Source: Hyphomicrobiales bacterium (GTDB lineage: Bacteria; Pseudomonadota; Alphaproteobacteria; Rhizobiales; Rhizobiaceae). From it: a stretch of DNA of 64,000 bases. The translations under genes were made by a program, and so were the position numbers. This document shows, piece after piece, positions 60,312 through 64,000 of the stretch; position 1 is the first letter of the stretch, and every line of letters starts with the position of its first letter. The notes below the pieces were generated by a model. The model was not told the origin of the DNA. It did no database searches and was given only the letters and a program-made list of their open reading frames with translations. The stretch spans positions 1-64,000 of the forward strand of contig UEGQ01000022.1 in NCBI GenBank assembly GCA_900466005.1, given 5' to 3'.

Positions 60312-61199
60312 TCACGCATCCCGGCCGAAGAGGCCTGCCGGCCTGATGAGAAGAACGATCGCCATGATGACGAAGATCACGATGTTGGACGCTTCCGGAT
60401 AGAAGACCTTGGTCAGGCCTTCGGCGATCCCCAGCATGTAGCCGGTGACGATCGCCCCCATGATCGAGCCCATGCCGCCGACGACCACCACCGCGAAGAC
60501 GACGATGATGATGTTGGACCCCATGAGCGGCGACACCTGGTAGACCGGGGCGGCGAGCACGCCGGCGAAGGCTGCGAGTGCCACGCCGAGACCATAGGTA
60601 AGGGTCAGGAGCACCGGTACGTTGACGCCGAAGACCTGGACGAGAGTCGAGTTTTCCGTCGCTGCGCGCAGATAGGCACCGAGCTTTGTCCTCTCGATCA
60701 GAAGCCAGGTGGCGAGGCAGACCACGAGCGACACCACGACCACCCAGCCGCGATAGATGGGCAGGAACATGAAGCCGAGATTGGTGCCGCCGGCGAGTGC
60801 CGCCGGCGTCGCATAGGGTTGTCCCGACGCGCCGTAGATGTAGCGGAACGTGCCTTCGATCGCCAGTGCAAGGCCGAAGGTGAAGAGGAGCCCGTAGAGC
60901 GGGTCGAGGTCGTAGAGGCGCCGGAGGAAGAGCCGTTCGATCGCCGCGCCGAAGAGGCCGACGATCAGCGGCGCGAGGATCAGCGCCGGCCAGTAGCCGA
61001 TGCCCCCGAAGGTCAGCAGCAGATAGGCGACGAAGGCGCCGAGCATGTACTGCGCGCCGTGGGCGAAATTGATCATCCGCAGGAGGCCGAAGATGATCGC
61101 GAGGCCGAGGCTCAGCAAGGCATAGAAGGAGCCGTTGATGAGGCCGATCAGGAGCTGTCCGAGGAGCGCCTGGAGCGGGATGCCGAAGATTGTCGCCAT
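60312..61199 (-). CDS. HAAT-family ABC transporter permease (LivH-like)
   Basis: The 295-residue permease has the LivH pattern: LLIGLINGSFYALLSLGLAIIFGLLRMINFAHGAQYMLGAF at the N terminus, the mid-protein LRAATENSTLVQVFGVNV and VVVGGMGSIMGAIVTGYMLGIAEGL near the end. Its start is two bases from the ATPase stop downstream of the binding protein and its stop abuts livM. With LivM it forms the inner-membrane channel. Confidence 0.88.
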   Translation of the reverse strand: MATIFGIPLQALLGQLLIGLINGSFYALLSLGLAIIFGLLRMINFAHGAQYMLGAFVAYLLLTFGGIGYWPALILAPLIVGLFGAAIERLFLRRLYDLDPLYGLLFTFGLALAIEGTFRYIYGASGQPYATPAALAGGTNLGFMFLPIYRGWVVVVSLVVCLATWLLIERTKLGAYLRAATENSTLVQVFGVNVPVLLTLTYGLGVALAAFAGVLAAPVYQVSPLMGSNIIIVVFAVVVVGGMGSIMGAIVTGYMLGIAEGLTKVFYPEASNIVIFVIMAIVLLIRPAGLFGRDA

Positions 61200-61202
61200 G
61201 GT

Positions 61203-61904
<702 letters not shown>

Positions 61905-61905
61905 C

Positions 61906-62691
61906 TCACGCCTCCTCCGTGCCCATGTAGGCGACGCGCACGCGCGGGTCGCTGCTGACCGTGTCGTAGTCGCCCTCGGCGAGGATCTCGCCGCGTTGCA
62001 GGACGGTGACGTGGTGGCAGATGTCGGCGACGACCGAGAGATTGTGCTCGACCATCAGCACGGCGCGGGTCTTTGCGACCTCGCGGATGAGGCTGGCGAT
62101 CACTCGCACATCCTCCTGGCCCATGCCGGCGAGCGGCTCGTCGAGGAGCAGGACCTTGGGATCAAGGGCGAGCGTCGTTGCAATCTCCAGCGCGCGCTTG
62201 CGACCGTAGGAAAGATCGGCGGCGATCGTGTTGCGCTCGCGGACGAGGCCGACGCTTTCGAGCAGGTCCTCGGCCCGTGAGGTCAGCGCGTCCAGTGCCG
62301 AGAGAGGGCGCCAGAACTGGTGGGCGAGACCGTTGGGGCGTTGGAGCGCCACGCGCACATTGTCGAGCACGCTCAGGTGCGGAAACACCGCGGAAATCTG
62401 GAAGGAACGTACGAGCCCCATCCGCGCGACCTTGTCGGCCGGCGTGCTGGTGATTTCCTCGCCGAGCAGCGTGATCGTGCCCGCCGTCGGCTGCAGGAAC
62501 TTGGTGAGCAGGTTGAAAACGGTGGTCTTGCCTGCACCGTTCGGCCCGATCAGGGCATGTACGCGTGCATGATGGACGTCGAGATCGACGTCCCGGACGG
62601 CGGTGAAGCCGCCGAAATCGCGGCGGAGGCCGCGCGCGGACAAGACCACGCGCGGCTCCGTAGAAGTTCTTTCGGAAGGAAGGCTCATCAT
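61906..62691 (-). CDS. HAAT-family ABC transporter ATPase (LivG-like)
   Basis: A 261-residue ATPase with Walker A IGPNGAGKTTVFNLL, LVRSFQISAVFPHLSVLDNVRVAL and LLLDEPLAGMGQEDVR. The signature region reads LSYGRKRALEIATTL, the LivG form in which SYG replaces SGG. ATG ATG at the start; the first ATG is taken. It is encoded 13 bases downstream of the receptor gene. Confidence 0.9.
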   Translation of the reverse strand: MMSLPSERTSTEPRVVLSARGLRRDFGGFTAVRDVDLDVHHARVHALIGPNGAGKTTVFNLLTKFLQPTAGTITLLGEEITSTPADKVARMGLVRSFQISAVFPHLSVLDNVRVALQRPNGLAHQFWRPLSALDALTSRAEDLLESVGLVRERNTIAADLSYGRKRALEIATTLALDPKVLLLDEPLAGMGQEDVRVIASLIREVAKTRAVLMVEHNLSVVADICHHVTVLQRGEILAEGDYDTVSSDPRVRVAYMGTEEA

Positions 62692-62704
62692 TTACGGCCG
62701 GGAC

Positions 62705-63907
62705 TTACTTCACGAGCTCGCAACCGCTCTTGGACGGATCGATATAGGCATCCTTGCCGGGAATGGTCGCGAGAACGTTGAAGTAGTCCCAGGGCTCCTT
62801 GCTGTCGCCGGGCTTCTTCACTTCGAGCAGGTACATGTCGTGGAACATCCGGCCGTTGGGGCCGACCGTGCCACCGCGGCCGAAGACGTCGTCGACCGGC
62901 ATTTCGTGCAGCGCCTTGGCGACGGCTTCCGTCTCGTCCGTTCCGGCCTTTTCGATCGCCTTCAGATACTGCAGCACGGCAGAATAGGTGCCGGCATGGA
63001 CCATGTTCGGCATCTTGCCGGTGCGTTCGAAGAAGCGCTTGCCGAACTTCTGGCTGTCCTCGTCGCGGTTCCAGTAGAAGCCTTCCGTGAGCGTCAGCCC
63101 CTGTGCCGCCTCGAGGCCGAGGCCATGGACTTCGGCGAGCGTGAAGAGGAGAGCGGCAAGGCGCTGCCCGCCCTGGGTGATGCCGAATTCGGCCGCCTGC
63201 TTGATCGCGTTCTGGGTGTCGGCGCCGGCATTGGCGAGGCCGACCACCTTCGCGCCCGACGACTGTGCCTGCAGCAGGAAGGACGAGAAGTCGGTGGTCG
63301 CGAGCGGATGGCGCACCGCGCCGACGACATTACCGCCGTTTGCCTTCACGAAATTGCTGGTCTGTTCTTCGAGGGAGTAGCCGAAGGCATAGTCGGCCGT
63401 CAGGAAGAACCAGCTGTCGCCGCCCTGTTTCACCAGTGCGCCGCCGGTGCCGACCGCAAGCGCATACGTGTCATAGGCCCAGTGGAAGCCGTAGGGGCTG
63501 CACTGCTTGCCGGTGAGTTCGGTCGTTGCCGCGCCGGTGACGATGTCGATCTTCTTCTTTTCCTTGGCGATCGCCTGGACGGCGAGCGCGACGGAAGAGG
63601 TTGTCAGTTCCATGATCGCGTCGACCTGCTCGGTGTCGTACCACTGGCGGGCGATGTTGGAGGCGATGTCCGGCTTGTTCTGGTGGTCGGCATCGACGAT
63701 CTCGACGGGTACGCCGAGCACTTTGCCGCCGTAATCCTCGATCGCCATCTTGGCGGCTTCGACCGACGACTTGCCGCCGAAGTCGGCGTAGACGCCGGAC
63801 TGGTCGTTCAGGATGCCGATCTTGACTTTGCCGTCCGATGCATCGGCCAGAGCAGCGGTGCTGCTCGCCAGCATGATCGCCAGCGACGCGATGAGATTCT
63901 TGCGCAT
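62705..63907 (-). CDS. HAAT-family ABC transporter substrate-binding protein
   Basis: The 400-residue protein has a Sec signal (LIASLAIMLASSTAALA, cleavage near ALA-D) and the type I receptor fold of the Liv group: GKVKIGILNDQSGVYADFGGKSSVEAAKMAIEDYGG, IVDADHQNKPDIASNIARQWYD, GAATTELTGKQCSPYGFHWAYDTYALA, WFFLTADYAFGYSLEEQ and HAGTYSAVLQYLKAIEKAG. The ADYAFGYSLE and YGFHWAYD motifs occur in receptors for non-branched-chain ligands such as aromatic or aliphatic acids, so leucine is unlikely to be the only ligand. GGGAGGAGACC precedes the ATG at 63907. First gene of the importer operon. Confidence 0.87.
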   Translation of the reverse strand: MRKNLIASLAIMLASSTAALADASDGKVKIGILNDQSGVYADFGGKSSVEAAKMAIEDYGGKVLGVPVEIVDADHQNKPDIASNIARQWYDTEQVDAIMELTTSSVALAVQAIAKEKKKIDIVTGAATTELTGKQCSPYGFHWAYDTYALAVGTGGALVKQGGDSWFFLTADYAFGYSLEEQTSNFVKANGGNVVGAVRHPLATTDFSSFLLQAQSSGAKVVGLANAGADTQNAIKQAAEFGITQGGQRLAALLFTLAEVHGLGLEAAQGLTLTEGFYWNRDEDSQKFGKRFFERTGKMPNMVHAGTYSAVLQYLKAIEKAGTDETEAVAKALHEMPVDDVFGRGGTVGPNGRMFHDMYLLEVKKPGDSKEPWDYFNVLATIPGKDAYIDPSKSGCELVK

Positions 63908-64000
63908 ATGGTCTCCTCCCAGAGTCTTCCAGACTGCGAATCTGTTCAATTTTGACCAGCGGCGCTCCTCAACGCGGCCAATCGTGGGCGCATGATCCGG

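Overview
The window looks like a chromosome or chromid segment of a member of the Rhizobiaceae (alphaproteobacteria). The grounds are high GC, dense operons with ATGA start/stop overlaps, a complete gbpR-chvE-gguABC locus, rhizobial mosaic intergenic repeats, and GGAAC-N17-CGTT and TTGAC-N4-ATCAA regulatory boxes of the kinds used by rhizobial stress sigma factors and FixK/Fnr. I cannot fix the genus from sequence alone. No tRNA, rRNA, CRISPR array, transposase or integrase was seen.

Layout. 1-6.3 kb: a decayed CGNR/ABATE-type regulator remnant divergent from an Asp-nucleophile alpha/beta hydrolase, a large FAD/GcvT amine dehydrogenase, and a TPR protein - ECF sigma - anti-sigma operon. 6.5-13.8 kb: a GH25 lipoprotein, a small three-helix membrane protein resembling the Pycsar effector (PycTM) domain, and, divergent from it, a FecR-TPR-beta-barrel protein coupled to a CHASE2 adenylate cyclase. 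13.8-21.5 kb: a ribose-type sugar ABC importer with an SMP-30 lactonase, divergent from a two-component system, with tandem palindromes between them. 21.7-26.0 kb: a chemoreceptor, a DUF3175 protein and an erythromycin-esterase-family protein. 26.0-30.75 kb: thiCOSGE under a TPP riboswitch and a sigma70 promoter. 30.9-37.0 kb: alpha-glucan phosphorylase, a CapA-like protein, a hibernation-factor/cold-shock fusion behind a FixK/Fnr box, and small proteins around a symmetrical EcfG-type promoter.

37.0-49.1 kb is the most coherent block. The LysR gene gbpR diverges from chvE-gguA-gguB-gguC followed by an IlvD-type sugar-acid dehydratase, a Gfo/Idh aldose dehydrogenase, an alpha-ketoglutarate semialdehyde dehydrogenase, dgoK and dgoA. 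Together they import and oxidise L-arabinose and D-galactose by non-phosphorylative or De Ley-Doudoroff routes, ending in 2-oxoglutarate or pyruvate plus glyceraldehyde-3-phosphate.

49.1-56.7 kb pairs a LysR regulator and an aminotransferase with a divergent agmatinase/guanidinobutyrase-type ureohydrolase and a polyamine-type ABC importer, suggesting use of guanidino compounds or polyamines. 56.7-63.9 kb holds a 3-hydroxyisobutyrate-dehydrogenase-like enzyme, a GMC oxidoreductase and a complete branched-chain-amino-acid-type (HAAT) ABC importer whose real substrate is unknown.

The best candidate for an undescribed system is the PycTM-like protein / FecR-TPR-barrel / CHASE2 cyclase locus at 7.6-13.8 kb. 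Two further regulatory signals deserve testing: the symmetrical stress promoter at 36.18 kb and the FixK box at 34.59 kb.
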